Assembly: GCF_016811075.1 (NCBI RefSeq)
Contig: NZ_JAFBGL010000008.1
Location: 62,001-126,000, forward strand
DNA length: 64,000 nt
Direction: 5' to 3'
DNA from: Oceaniferula flava
Lineage (GTDB): Bacteria; Verrucomicrobiota; Verrucomicrobiia; Verrucomicrobiales; Akkermansiaceae
Positions within the stretch are counted from its first letter, which is position 1; the number at the start of each line of letters is the position of its first letter. The position numbers and the translations under genes were made by a program. Positions 42,505 through 50,078 of this stretch are shown piece by piece. The notes beneath the pieces are model-generated. The model saw nothing but the letters and a program-made list of their open reading frames with translations. It searched no databases and was not told where the DNA came from.

Positions 42505-43341
42505 ATGCAAGTTTATACCTCGCTAACCATTCTTTCTCTCTCGGCCACGCTTATCGCATGCTCGCCCAGTGTCGCCCCGCCAGTTTCCGCCGCAGCACCA
42601 GTCCCGGCAGCCGCTTCGGTCCGGCTCACAGCTGCGCAGAAAGCAGCGATAGGAAAACGCATCTGGCAAAACGAGTCGGCCGGCAAGGTCACAGGCCTGA
42701 CCCACTGGAACGATGGTGAAGAGTTCCCCTCCCTCGGAATCGGTCACTTCATCTGGTATCCCAAAGGCTTCAATGGTCGGTGGACCGAGACATTTCCTGA
42801 GTTTGTCCGCTACGCCACTGCCCGTGGTCACCGTCTGCCAGCTGTCGCTTATGCCCCCGATTGTCCATGGCCTAACAAAGCAGCTTTCCAGCGCGACTTC
42901 AATGGCCCGCGCCTCACCGGACTCCGCCAATGGTTGGCTACCAATGTCAATGTGCAGACCGAGTTCATTGCCTATAAATCTCGCGCAGCCCTACCGAAAA
43001 TCATGAAGGCCGCTCCCGCTGCGCAGCGCGCCCGCATTCAGGCGAACTACAACAAGGTGGCCACCACCTCGAATGGCATTTACGCCTTGGTCGATTACGT
43101 CAACTTCAAGGGCGACGGCACCAACCCACGCGAAACTTACAAGGGCCAAGGCTGGGGACTGATGTGGGTGCTGATGGACATGAAGAACGTGCCCGCCGGA
43201 CAACCGGCAGCCGCCGAGTTTGCTGCCGCCGCCAAACGCTGTCTCGATCGCCGCGTCCGCAACTCGCCTCCCGCCCGAGGTGAGAAACGCTGGACCCCAG
43301 GCTGGCACAATCGCTGCAACGGCTATGCCCGCCCCTTCTAG
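42505..43341 (+). CDS. Conserved lipoprotein, possibly lysozyme-like
   Basis: 278 aa. Lipoprotein signal ends ATLIAC (Cys 19), then an Ala/Pro/Val-rich linker to about residue 45. The body begins AAIGKRIWQNESAGKVTGLTHWNDGEEFPSLGIGHFIWYP split over two segments. I have a sense that this pattern is conserved in uncharacterised bacterial proteins, but I cannot name the family. The Glu of NES and the SLGIGHFIWY segment recall the Glu...GYGH of phage-type lysozymes; that is an inference. The C-terminus is basic (KRWTPGWHNRCNGYARPF). Its position among L,D-transpeptidases supports a cell-wall role. Confidence 0.6.
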   Translation: MQVYTSLTILSLSATLIACSPSVAPPVSAAAPVPAAASVRLTAAQKAAIGKRIWQNESAGKVTGLTHWNDGEEFPSLGIGHFIWYPKGFNGRWTETFPEFVRYATARGHRLPAVAYAPDCPWPNKAAFQRDFNGPRLTGLRQWLATNVNVQTEFIAYKSRAALPKIMKAAPAAQRARIQANYNKVATTSNGIYALVDYVNFKGDGTNPRETYKGQGWGLMWVLMDMKNVPAGQPAAAEFAAAAKRCLDRRVRNSPPARGEKRWTPGWHNRCNGYARPF

Positions 43342-43364
43342 TCGTTAGCACCAAGCCATCCGGC

Positions 43365-44273
43365 ATGAAACAGATCTTCGATCCCGTGGTGAGCACGGCC
43401 ACCGATTTGGCAGAAGCAGCTAAAAAAGTGGCAGACGACGGCATCGGTTATTTCCGCAGTCGCATCGGCTCGCTGCCGCTGGTGGCTTCCGTGCTCGCGC
43501 AGGAGACATCCGAGCTCACTGATCGCGACGAGAGCCATTATTTTCTCGTCCCCTACCGCCTGAGCCCCTGCGCCTATGCGCTGGTGACCCGGCGCGTCTT
43601 GCCGATCGGTGTGGGTCCTGAAAACGCCCTGCCAAAAGCTCGCATTTTCCACCTTCCTGCCGAAGGAACTGCGGAGACGCTCGAAGCGCTGATCACCGAG
43701 CAGCTGAGCAAAGAGAACAAGTCTTCAATGGATTTCTCCGCCCCCTTGGCGGATCGGCTCGACCTCATGGCCGACGAGATCGACAAACAATCCAACCTCA
43801 TCACCGGAGGCCTGGTGGTTATCGGCGGTGTGGTGGCAGTGGTGAACCCCCTGTTAGGAGTAGGTATTGCCGCCAAAGCGATCCTACCCTCGCTGAGTTC
43901 CAAACTTTCAAAACACGGCCTCAACCACGTCAGCGACTGGCTGCGGACACGGAAGGTCGAGAAAGATCAACAACAAGCGATCGTTCAAGCCACCAAAGAG
44001 CTGAAGAGGATCCAGCCGGAGATCGTCGTGGATCACACCCTCGCATTGTTAGAAGAATCACTGGCCTCGGAGGATCCTCACCACGACCCGCAATTACCAT
44101 GCAGCAGCCAGCTCGACACGCCCGGAGAAGCTCTAAAGTTGAAGCTGACAGCACAAGCAATCTCAGACGTCTATGCCACTTGCCTCGCCGATGCCTCATC
44201 CCACCGCGAAGCCAAGCTACACGCACCAGACCTCGCCTGGCTGCAATCGCTCAATGAGATCGCACAGGCTTGA
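43365..44273 (+). CDS. Hypothetical protein with hydrophobic hairpin
   Basis: 302 aa, not recognised. Residues 1-145 are soluble (SHYFLVPYRLSPCAYALVTRRVLPIG). A Gly-rich hydrophobic segment at about 145-180 (LITGGLVVIGGVVAVVNPLLGVGIAAKAILP) could form a membrane hairpin. Residues 185-300 are helical and charged. It starts 23 bases after the lipoprotein gene and reads the same way, so the two may be co-transcribed. There is no signal peptide. It could sense or anchor something at the inner membrane, but nothing specific can be claimed. Confidence 0.6.
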   Translation: MKQIFDPVVSTATDLAEAAKKVADDGIGYFRSRIGSLPLVASVLAQETSELTDRDESHYFLVPYRLSPCAYALVTRRVLPIGVGPENALPKARIFHLPAEGTAETLEALITEQLSKENKSSMDFSAPLADRLDLMADEIDKQSNLITGGLVVIGGVVAVVNPLLGVGIAAKAILPSLSSKLSKHGLNHVSDWLRTRKVEKDQQQAIVQATKELKRIQPEIVVDHTLALLEESLASEDPHHDPQLPCSSQLDTPGEALKLKLTAQAISDVYATCLADASSHREAKLHAPDLAWLQSLNEIAQA

Positions 44274-44304
44274 GAGCCAAAGCTTAGATTGCTGACCACT
44301 GCAT

Positions 44305-44338
44305 ATAAAAAAGGCACACTCACCGAAGGAGTGTGCCT
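44305..44338 (-). terminator. Intrinsic terminator of the FmdB-like gene
   Basis: AGGCACACTC (44312-44321) pairs perfectly with GAGTGTGCCT (44329-44338) around a seven-base loop. On the minus strand the T run follows (plus-strand A tract at 44307-44312), 38 bases after the FmdB stop. The plus strand has no T run. Confidence 0.85.
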
Positions 44339-44375
44339 GATTGTCAAATTAGATCGTAGAGCTGCTAAATAGCGA

Positions 44376-44660
44376 TCAGCACCCGCAGCCACTGCCACAA
44401 GAATGTCCACCGGAAGACTTGGGCTTACTGGCGGCCCCGCCACCGTCTTTGCTGGCACCTTTTTTATAGGAATCACTGCGGTAGTCTGTTTGGTAAAACC
44501 CGCTGCCCTTGAAAATCACACCCGCGCCCGTGCCGAGGAGTCGCTTGACTGCGCCATCGCAATCGGGCTCCGGACAGGTTTCAAGTTTAGCATCGCTCAT
44601 CTTTTGAAAAACTTCGAAGACATTTCCGCATTTCTCGCAACGATAATCGTAGTTAGGCAT
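44376..44660 (-). CDS. FmdB-family zinc ribbon protein
   Basis: 94 aa from the ATG at 44660 (MPNYDYRCEKCGNVFEVFQ). Two Cys pairs form a zinc ribbon: CEKC near residue 8 and CPEPDC near residue 32. The C-terminus is a Gly/Ser-rich tail ending HSCGSGCGC. The family is widespread, probably regulatory or DNA/RNA-binding, with no settled function. The frame is open to 44804, but the upstream residues are not FmdB-like. It has its own terminator. The closest neighbour upstream is an L,D-transpeptidase gene on the opposite strand. Confidence 0.88.
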   Translation of the reverse strand: MPNYDYRCEKCGNVFEVFQKMSDAKLETCPEPDCDGAVKRLLGTGAGVIFKGSGFYQTDYRSDSYKKGASKDGGGAASKPKSSGGHSCGSGCGC

Positions 44661-44919
44661 GGTAGTAGTAGAATGAGTTAGCAGCCGGATTGGCTGTGCG
44701 TTTCGATACCTCTGAAGCCAGAAGGGTGCAATAAGAAAGATTTGGCAGCGAATGCCGTATCTTGGGGCGACTGGATAGAAAAAAGCAAGATGTTCGCATA
44801 GCACTCAGCTTGACCCGTCGATAAAACCACAACAAGATTGTGACAAGACCATGCCTTGCACAAATCTCATTGTTACTGACGCTACCGTCACCAGAAGCCA
44901 CTACTCGCTGTCACCGACC

Positions 44920-45543
44920 ATGAAAATTTCCACCATCCTCACCCTTGTCATCACCGGAATCGCCGTTGCTTTTCTGAGCCAATGCGCACCCTACCCAGCA
45001 GGAGGCGGAACCAGCCAATACCTCGCAGGATACGGCCAGCGTGCCAAGCAGGTGCAACCGGACAACGCGGGCAACAATCCAGAGCTAGTGAAGGGATACT
45101 GGGATGGCGACGGAGTGCAAGGGCCTCCCAAGATTGTAATCCACCGCGCCGAGCAGAAAGCCTATTTCTACCGTGGTCCCAAATTGGTGGGCATGACCCC
45201 CATTTCCACCGGCACCGAAGGTCGCCACACGCCAGCCGGCAGCTTCAAGGTGACGGAAAAAGATGTCGATCACCGATCGTCCCTCTACGGGGTGATCAAA
45301 AACGTCGCTACCGGGCAGGTGGTCAATGACGATGCCGATACCCGCAAGCACCGCGCCGGTCCGGGCGAAGTCTTCGTCCGCGCCCCGATGTTCAACTTCC
45401 TCCGCTTCAACGGAGCCATCGGTATGCACACCGGTTATATCCCTGGCTACGCCGCATCGCATGGTTGTGTTCGCCTGCCGGACCACATGGCACGCAAGTT
45501 TTACGAAAATGCACAAATTGGCACTCCTGTGATTGTAAAATAA
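44920..45543 (+). CDS. Lipoprotein L,D-transpeptidase (YkuD), copy 3
   Basis: 207 aa from the ATG at 44920. Lipoprotein signal ends AFLSQC (Cys 21). A linker (YPAGGGTSQYLAGYGQRAKQ) leads to the YkuD domain at about residue 75: PKIVIHRAEQKAYFYRGPKLVGMTPISTG, HTPAGSFKVTEKD, and the catalytic YAASHGCVRLPD near residue 185 with the upstream His in GMHTGYIPGY. It is less similar to copies 1 and 2 than they are to each other. Expected role: peptidoglycan cross-linking in the periplasm, anchored to a membrane by lipid. It is divergent from the FmdB gene. Confidence 0.9.
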   Translation: MKISTILTLVITGIAVAFLSQCAPYPAGGGTSQYLAGYGQRAKQVQPDNAGNNPELVKGYWDGDGVQGPPKIVIHRAEQKAYFYRGPKLVGMTPISTGTEGRHTPAGSFKVTEKDVDHRSSLYGVIKNVATGQVVNDDADTRKHRAGPGEVFVRAPMFNFLRFNGAIGMHTGYIPGYAASHGCVRLPDHMARKFYENAQIGTPVIVK

Positions 45544-45603
45544 CAGTTGGTGACCCAGCTCTAGCTTGCATCTTTTCAGCCTTCCGTTCATAGTGACGGA
45601 ATC

Positions 45604-46125
45604 ATGGCAACATCAATAGTTCTCACCGTTTGCGCCCACGATCGTCCGGGCATTATGAGTCGTATCTCAGGCATTGTCACCAGCGGTGGTGGCAACTGGC
45701 TGGAAAGTCGCATGGCACGTCTTGGCGGGCAGTTTGCCGGCATCGTCCGCGTCAGCTGCGATAGCCCAGACGCGGCCAAGGAGCTCGAAAAACACCTGCA
45801 AATCCTCAGCGAGGAAGGCATTCAGGTGTCCTGCCACAACGAAGGCGACCTCTCCGACTACCCTTACACCCGCTGCCTGAAGGTCGATATCTTCGGCAAC
45901 GATCGTCCCGGCATCGTCACCCAGCTGGCCAAGGTGATCTCCAAAGCCGGGGCGAACATCGAAGAACTTAACACCGCGATCGAAAGTGCCGCGATGTCCG
46001 GGCACCCGATTTTCCACGCTTCAGGCACCGTCTGTCTGCCAGACAGCACCGATGACGACGCGCTGATTTCAGCAATTGAAGGCCTCAGTGACGACCTCAA
46101 TGTCGAAGTGGCCACCATCTCCTGA
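45604..46125 (+). CDS. Two-ACT-domain GcvR-like regulatory protein
   Basis: 173 aa made of two ACT domains. The first (residues 1-80) has VLTVCAHDRPGIMSRISGIVTSGGGNWLESRM; the second (residues 90-173) has VDIFGNDRPGIVTQLAKVISKAGANIEELN. This is the layout of GcvR, the glycine cleavage system regulator in E. coli, but related two-ACT proteins have other or unknown roles. ACT domains bind amino acids, so a sensor function is likely. No GcvA homologue is in the window. It is convergent with the SpoU gene, with 14 bases between stop codons. Confidence 0.82.
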   Translation: MATSIVLTVCAHDRPGIMSRISGIVTSGGGNWLESRMARLGGQFAGIVRVSCDSPDAAKELEKHLQILSEEGIQVSCHNEGDLSDYPYTRCLKVDIFGNDRPGIVTQLAKVISKAGANIEELNTAIESAAMSGHPIFHASGTVCLPDSTDDDALISAIEGLSDDLNVEVATIS

Positions 46126-46139
46126 GCCCACGGCTCTCT

Positions 46140-46757
46140 CTAAACTTCCAGCGAGCGCTGCCGAACCGCCTCATAGAGGCAAACGGCAGTGGCTACGCTA
46201 ACGTTCAAACACTCGACGCTGCCGGCCATTGGGATCTTGATGAGAAAATCACAGCAGTCTTCGGTAAGTCGGCGCATCCCCGTCCCTTCAGCCCCCATCA
46301 CGATCCCCAAAGGACCGGTGAGCTTGGCTTCGTAGAGCGTGCCTTCTCCGGCATCACTGGTGCCGATCAACCAGACGCCCTGTTCCTGAAGTTTGCGCAT
46401 AGTGCGTGCCAGGTTGGTGACTTGGATGAATGGCACACTGTCAGCCGCCCCCACCGAAATGCGGCGCACGGTATCGGTGATTCCTGCGGATTTATCCTTG
46501 GGTGCGACCACGGCCACAGCCCCCGCGCCATCTGCAGTGCGCAGAATGGCGCCCAGATTGTGCGGATCCTGGACGCAATCAAGGATAAGAATGAGCGGCG
46601 ACTCGTGCTGCTCAAGAATCTCGTAAAGATCTTCTTCCGGTCTGGATTTCCCCCGTTTTCCGCCGCCTTGTGGTGACTCGGATCTTGCATCGTGTCGTCC
46701 GGATCGACGCACGTGTTTATTTTCTCGGGCTTCCCCTTCTCTTCCTCTTCGGCGCAT
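46140..46757 (-). CDS. SpoU-family RNA 2'-O-methyltransferase
   Basis: 205 aa from the ATG at 46757 ([14 protein letters not shown]). The open frame runs to 47057, but that part overlaps the dynamin gene in another frame and has no family character. SPOUT motif 1 is [14 protein letters not shown] near residue 70, motif 2 [13 protein letters not shown] near residue 155, and motif 3 [22 protein letters not shown] near residue 175. It lacks the N-terminal substrate-binding domain of RlmB and starts with a basic disordered tail instead, which may bind RNA. rRNA or tRNA as target is unknown. SAM is the methyl donor. Confidence 0.85.
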   Translation of the reverse strand: MRRRGREGEARENKHVRRSGRHDARSESPQGGGKRGKSRPEEDLYEILEQHESPLILILDCVQDPHNLGAILRTADGAGAVAVVAPKDKSAGITDTVRRISVGAADSVPFIQVTNLARTMRKLQEQGVWLIGTSDAGEGTLYEAKLTGPLGIVMGAEGTGMRRLTEDCCDFLIKIPMAGSVECLNVSVATAVCLYEAVRQRSLEV

Positions 46758-46809
46758 ATAATATTGAATGGATCGTTGCGCTCCCCGCTCACCGGGGGCG
46801 CTTGATCGG

Positions 46810-48531
46810 TTAAAGGTCTTGCTCGATTTCTTTGAGTTCAAGGAACAAGGAGTTCCACTGTTCCAAATTCGGCTGGAGCTCCAGCTTGGCATTGGCGATG
46901 TGACGGCGCACGCTTTCCAGCAAGCTACCGTATTCGATGTAAAAATCACGCACCCCGTCGCGGTAGTCGCCACCGAGGGCATCGGCAAATGGGATCTTGG
47001 CGTCATCGAGTCGCTCCGCGAACGACTGCAGGATTTCCTGTCGCGTGCTCTTGGCACGGATGATGAAGCCGATGAAAAAGATCACCGAGAAGGCAAGCAG
47101 GCCGAGCGCCATGTAGGGGTCCGGTGGGATTTTCATCGCGCCAGTCACCCCGGAGGCCATGAGGAAAATCAGCACCATGTAGAGCCATTTTTTCAAATGG
47201 GCTCGTCGGTTTGCCAGCTGCATGTCCAGACCACCACGGATTTTCAAATTCACCACCGCCTGGCGTGCGGCACGTCCCATGCGAGTGATGAAACGTTCAC
47301 GGGTCTCGCCGAAGCCACCGGTTTCTTCTTCAAAGCTGCGCAGCGGGATTGATAATTTTTCGAGCACGCGAGGGCGCACGGTCTCCCAGTGCTTGCGGCA
47401 TTCTTCCACGAGGTGCTTGCCGTCATCACTGGCTTGTTGTTCCACCGCTGTTTTCACCGAATCCACCAAGGATGCTTCGATTTTTTTAGGAATGTTCTCT
47501 GCCGAGAAGAAGCTCTGCAGGGTGGGACCCACTGCCAGCTGGCGCTGGATCAAGGCCTTGATTTCTTCGCTCTGGGAGGTGAACACCTCGCGCATACCGG
47601 CGAACTTGATGGAGAAATCGGACGATTGCGAAACGCGCTCCTTGTCCACCTCAGTTTCAATTTCGCGGAGAAAGCTCTCGTTTTCCTCGAGCAGGCGGGT
47701 GCGTAGCTCGATCATATCCTCGATGTTACGCAGCACCGTGGTGGCGGCATCGCGTACACTGCCGAGCACCTTGCGGCGTGCCGGCGAATCGGTGACAATT
47801 TCAGAGATATGTTTTTCCAGCGCCGGGTATCCACTTTCGCGCCAAAGCCCGTCGCCAAATGGCTGATCAAGCTTCGCCTGCATGGCCAGTTTACCTGAAA
47901 CCGGGAAAATTGGCGGCACCAGTCCGATGCGTTTTTGCGACAAGTCGCGCATGTGGCCGAGGATGACATCCAGATCTTTCTCATCGCGCAGGTCAGCCTG
48001 CTGGATGATGAAAATCGATTTCTCCAGCATCTCGGGCGGCTGCTTGGAAATGAAATCCCAGGTTGAAGCTCCCCATGGATTACTCGCTGGGAAAACCCAA
48101 AAGATCAAATCAGAGACCGGCAGAAAGCGATCGGTGATCTTCTGGTGACCTTCCACCACGGAGTTCGTTCCGGGGGTGTCCACCAGGTTGAAATCCATGA
48201 GGAAGTCGACCGCTCGATAGCGTTCCTCGAGAATAGGTGTGATCAGCTTGTCCTCGTTTTGCTCTTTGTAGCGATACCACTGCACCCGATCGGTCTCGGG
48301 CAGCACATTGGTCTTGCAGACATCAGCGCCAAACAAGCCGTTTAGCAAAGTTGATTTGCCCGCATTGACCTCGCCGCAGACGACGAAAAGGAAGGGATTG
48401 CTGAGTCCCTTGGTGATGTCATTTTCCAGCAGGTCTGTTTTCTCGGCGCCGGTTTTTTCGGCCAGTTCAAGCACACGCAGAACAACGTCGGTGAGACGTT
48501 TGCGGGTTTTGAAATACTCTTCTCCAAACAT
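46810..48531 (-). CDS. Bacterial dynamin-like GTPase with two C-terminal helices
   Basis: 573 aa. N-terminal GTPase domain of the dynamin type: G1 [16 protein letters not shown] near residue 53, G3 [15 protein letters not shown] near residue 117, and [13 protein letters not shown] as a G4-like segment near residue 170. A long helical middle (residues 250-440, coiled-coil-like) follows. Two hydrophobic helices at about 475-520 ([14 protein letters not shown] and [19 protein letters not shown]) form a membrane hairpin. Bacterial dynamin-like proteins deform or fuse membranes. The membrane hairpin here lies near the C-terminus, as in some BDLPs. It lies between the SpoU gene and a polysaccharide deacetylase; no partner dynamin gene is adjacent. 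Confidence 0.85.
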   Translation of the reverse strand: MFGEEYFKTRKRLTDVVLRVLELAEKTGAEKTDLLENDITKGLSNPFLFVVCGEVNAGKSTLLNGLFGADVCKTNVLPETDRVQWYRYKEQNEDKLITPILEERYRAVDFLMDFNLVDTPGTNSVVEGHQKITDRFLPVSDLIFWVFPASNPWGASTWDFISKQPPEMLEKSIFIIQQADLRDEKDLDVILGHMRDLSQKRIGLVPPIFPVSGKLAMQAKLDQPFGDGLWRESGYPALEKHISEIVTDSPARRKVLGSVRDAATTVLRNIEDMIELRTRLLEENESFLREIETEVDKERVSQSSDFSIKFAGMREVFTSQSEEIKALIQRQLAVGPTLQSFFSAENIPKKIEASLVDSVKTAVEQQASDDGKHLVEECRKHWETVRPRVLEKLSIPLRSFEEETGGFGETRERFITRMGRAARQAVVNLKIRGGLDMQLANRRAHLKKWLYMVLIFLMASGVTGAMKIPPDPYMALGLLAFSVIFFIGFIIRAKSTRQEILQSFAERLDDAKIPFADALGGDYRDGVRDFYIEYGSLLESVRRHIANAKLELQPNLEQWNSLFLELKEIEQDL

Positions 48532-48613
48532 AGTCGTCTATGGAAACTTCAGAATAACAAGGCAGGCAACAACCGGACTTGTGACAGGGAGGTTCAGGCA
48601 CGGAGCAACCGCC

Positions 48614-49423
48614 TTAGCGAGTTGCAGCCGTGGAGGGGTTAAGCGCCAGCAGCTGGGAAACAGTGACGAATTTGAAGCCTTTGCGAAGCAGGCCGTCCAA
48701 GGTGCCGGGCATGGCATCAACGGTAGGTTTGTGAAGATCGTGCGCCAACACAATGCCACCATTGCGGGTATTGTTGACGATGCGTGAGGTGACCACGGAA
48801 ACACCCGGGCGTCTCCAGTCTTCTGGATCGACACTCCACAGGATGGTGGGGTAGCCGTATTCTTTGTAAATCCAAGCTCGTTGATCCTGGCGTAGCGCTC
48901 CGTAGGGAGGACGCATTGTGCGTGGCTTCACGCCGGTGCTGGCAATGATGGCATCGCGTGTGCGATTGAGCTCACTGCGCACAGCACTGTCGCTCAGTGC
49001 GGTCAGTTTGGGGTGAGTCCAGGTGTGGTTCCCGATCTCATGACCCTCAGCCACGATGCGGCGAGTAATTTGCGGGTAAAGGTTCACGCTGCGACCGATC
49101 ACGTAAAATGTGGCCTTGATGTTGCGTTTGCGCAGCATGTCGAGCAAGCGTGGTGTGTTCTGCGGGTGCGGGCCATCGTCATAAGTCATGGCGACGTAGG
49201 GCAAGGTAGTGCGTCCTCGCGAATGTGTGACCCCTACTCCACCAGGCAAGCTGCTAGGCAAATTGATGTTCGGATTGCGCAAAGCTGGCGCTTTCTGGGC
49301 TGCTGTGCGGTAGCTCGGATTGTTCGTGGTCGTTTTCTTCGGGGCCTTTTCCTTGGCCGAACAGGCGACAAACATCGTGGTCGCGGAAATCAGAACTAAC
49401 AGCAGTGGATTCTTAAGAGTCAT
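48614..49423 (-). CDS. Lipoprotein polysaccharide deacetylase
   Basis: 269 aa from the ATG at 49423 (MTLKNPLLLVLISATTMFVAC, lipobox ending VAC). The NodB domain starts near residue 70: YVAMTYDDGPHPQNTPRLLDML, EIGNHTWTHPKL and RTMRPPYGALRQDQR, carrying the Asp-His-His ligands and the catalytic Asp of the family. As a lipoprotein it acts outside the inner membrane, perhaps on peptidoglycan or a secreted polysaccharide. This differs from the cytoplasmic deacetylase in the exopolysaccharide locus. The gene stands alone between the dynamin gene and tRNA-Gln. Confidence 0.88.
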   Translation of the reverse strand: MTLKNPLLLVLISATTMFVACSAKEKAPKKTTTNNPSYRTAAQKAPALRNPNINLPSSLPGGVGVTHSRGRTTLPYVAMTYDDGPHPQNTPRLLDMLRKRNIKATFYVIGRSVNLYPQITRRIVAEGHEIGNHTWTHPKLTALSDSAVRSELNRTRDAIIASTGVKPRTMRPPYGALRQDQRAWIYKEYGYPTILWSVDPEDWRRPGVSVVTSRIVNNTRNGGIVLAHDLHKPTVDAMPGTLDGLLRKGFKFVTVSQLLALNPSTAATR

Positions 49424-49728
49424 AATGAGATGGAGGATGATGTGACGACGCAACGAGGTCGAAATCGTAATTATCAATGCAGGGTGAAGCGGTTCTCGTC
49501 GAACTGCCCTTATTGATAGGTAGTCGGCGATGCTTTGTCACGCTTTTCTTCCGACGCCAATTAAGAGATTTCCTTTGCCTGAGCTGACTATGAGGCAAAA
49601 AAAATGATTTTTTCACACCCACGAAGCGACCCTCGCTTACCCTCACAAAATGAACACCCTAATGCTGATTATTCGAGTATTTCACGCCTCCATCGTGAAG
49701 AAAGATGCATTTTTTAATCATTTCGCTA

Positions 49729-49757
49729 TTGCAAAGAATCACGAGTCAGCGTAGAGA
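49729..49757 (+). promoter_or_regulatory. Possible promoter of tRNA-Gln
   Basis: TTGCAA (49729-49734) and TAGAGA (49752-49757) with a 17-base spacer resemble a sigma70 promoter. The predicted start would be about 50 bases before the mature tRNA. The rest of the 49478-49812 stretch holds no gene that I can see. Confidence 0.35.
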
Positions 49758-49812
49758 CTCCGCCGTCCGCAGGGAGAAACGATTTCAACCGAATCACCCG
49801 CCCTGCTCCAAG

Positions 49813-49883
49813 AGCCCTATAGTGTAATTGGTAACACACCGGATTTTGATTCCGCATTTCCAGGTTCGAGTCCTGGTAGGGCT
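49813..49883 (+). tRNA. tRNA-Gln (anticodon TTG)
   Basis: A complete cloverleaf: acceptor AGCCCTA/TAGGGCT, D stem GTGT/ACAC, anticodon loop TTTTGAT with anticodon TTG (49846-49848), and T stem CCAGG/CCTGG with loop TTCGAGT. The anticodon stem has a C-C mismatch at position 27-43 (CCGGA/TCCGC); the other four pairs are good. CCA is not encoded. It decodes CAA and probably CAG. Confidence 0.95.
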
Positions 49884-49922
49884 ACTTTTCCTCCCACTCG
49901 TGAGACCCTTGAGTCTCCCACC

Positions 49923-49950
49923 ACGATCCACATTCAGGATCGTTTCTTCC
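49923..49950 (+). terminator. Likely terminator after tRNA-Gln
   Basis: ACGATCC (49923-49929) and GGATCGT (49937-49943) form a perfect seven-bp stem with a seven-base loop, followed by the pyrimidine run TTCTTCC. It starts 39 bases after the tRNA. Confidence 0.55.
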
Positions 49951-50029
49951 GAAGGCTAAAGCCATTGAAGCACCTCATCCAACTGCATCCGCATCGGTGT
50001 GTCTGCAAGGTGAGATCCCCGGACACAGT

Positions 50030-50067
50030 TCCCCACAGAGGACGCTGCGCGCCCTAGCTTGTGGGGA
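50030..50067. repeat. Inverted repeat after the flavoprotein gene
   Basis: TCCCCACA (50030-50037) and TGTGGGGA (50060-50067) form a perfect eight-bp stem around a 22-base GC-rich loop. It lies just downstream of the stop of the minus-strand flavoprotein gene. There is no T run, so it may be a factor-dependent terminator or only a stabilising hairpin. Confidence 0.4.
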
Positions 50068-50078
50068 GTCGCACCATG

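Noticed and set aside
46757-47057. N-terminal extension of the SpoU methyltransferase
   Set aside because: It lies antisense-in-frame over the dynamin gene coding region and lacks the RlmB N-terminal domain; the ATG at 46757 is more plausible.
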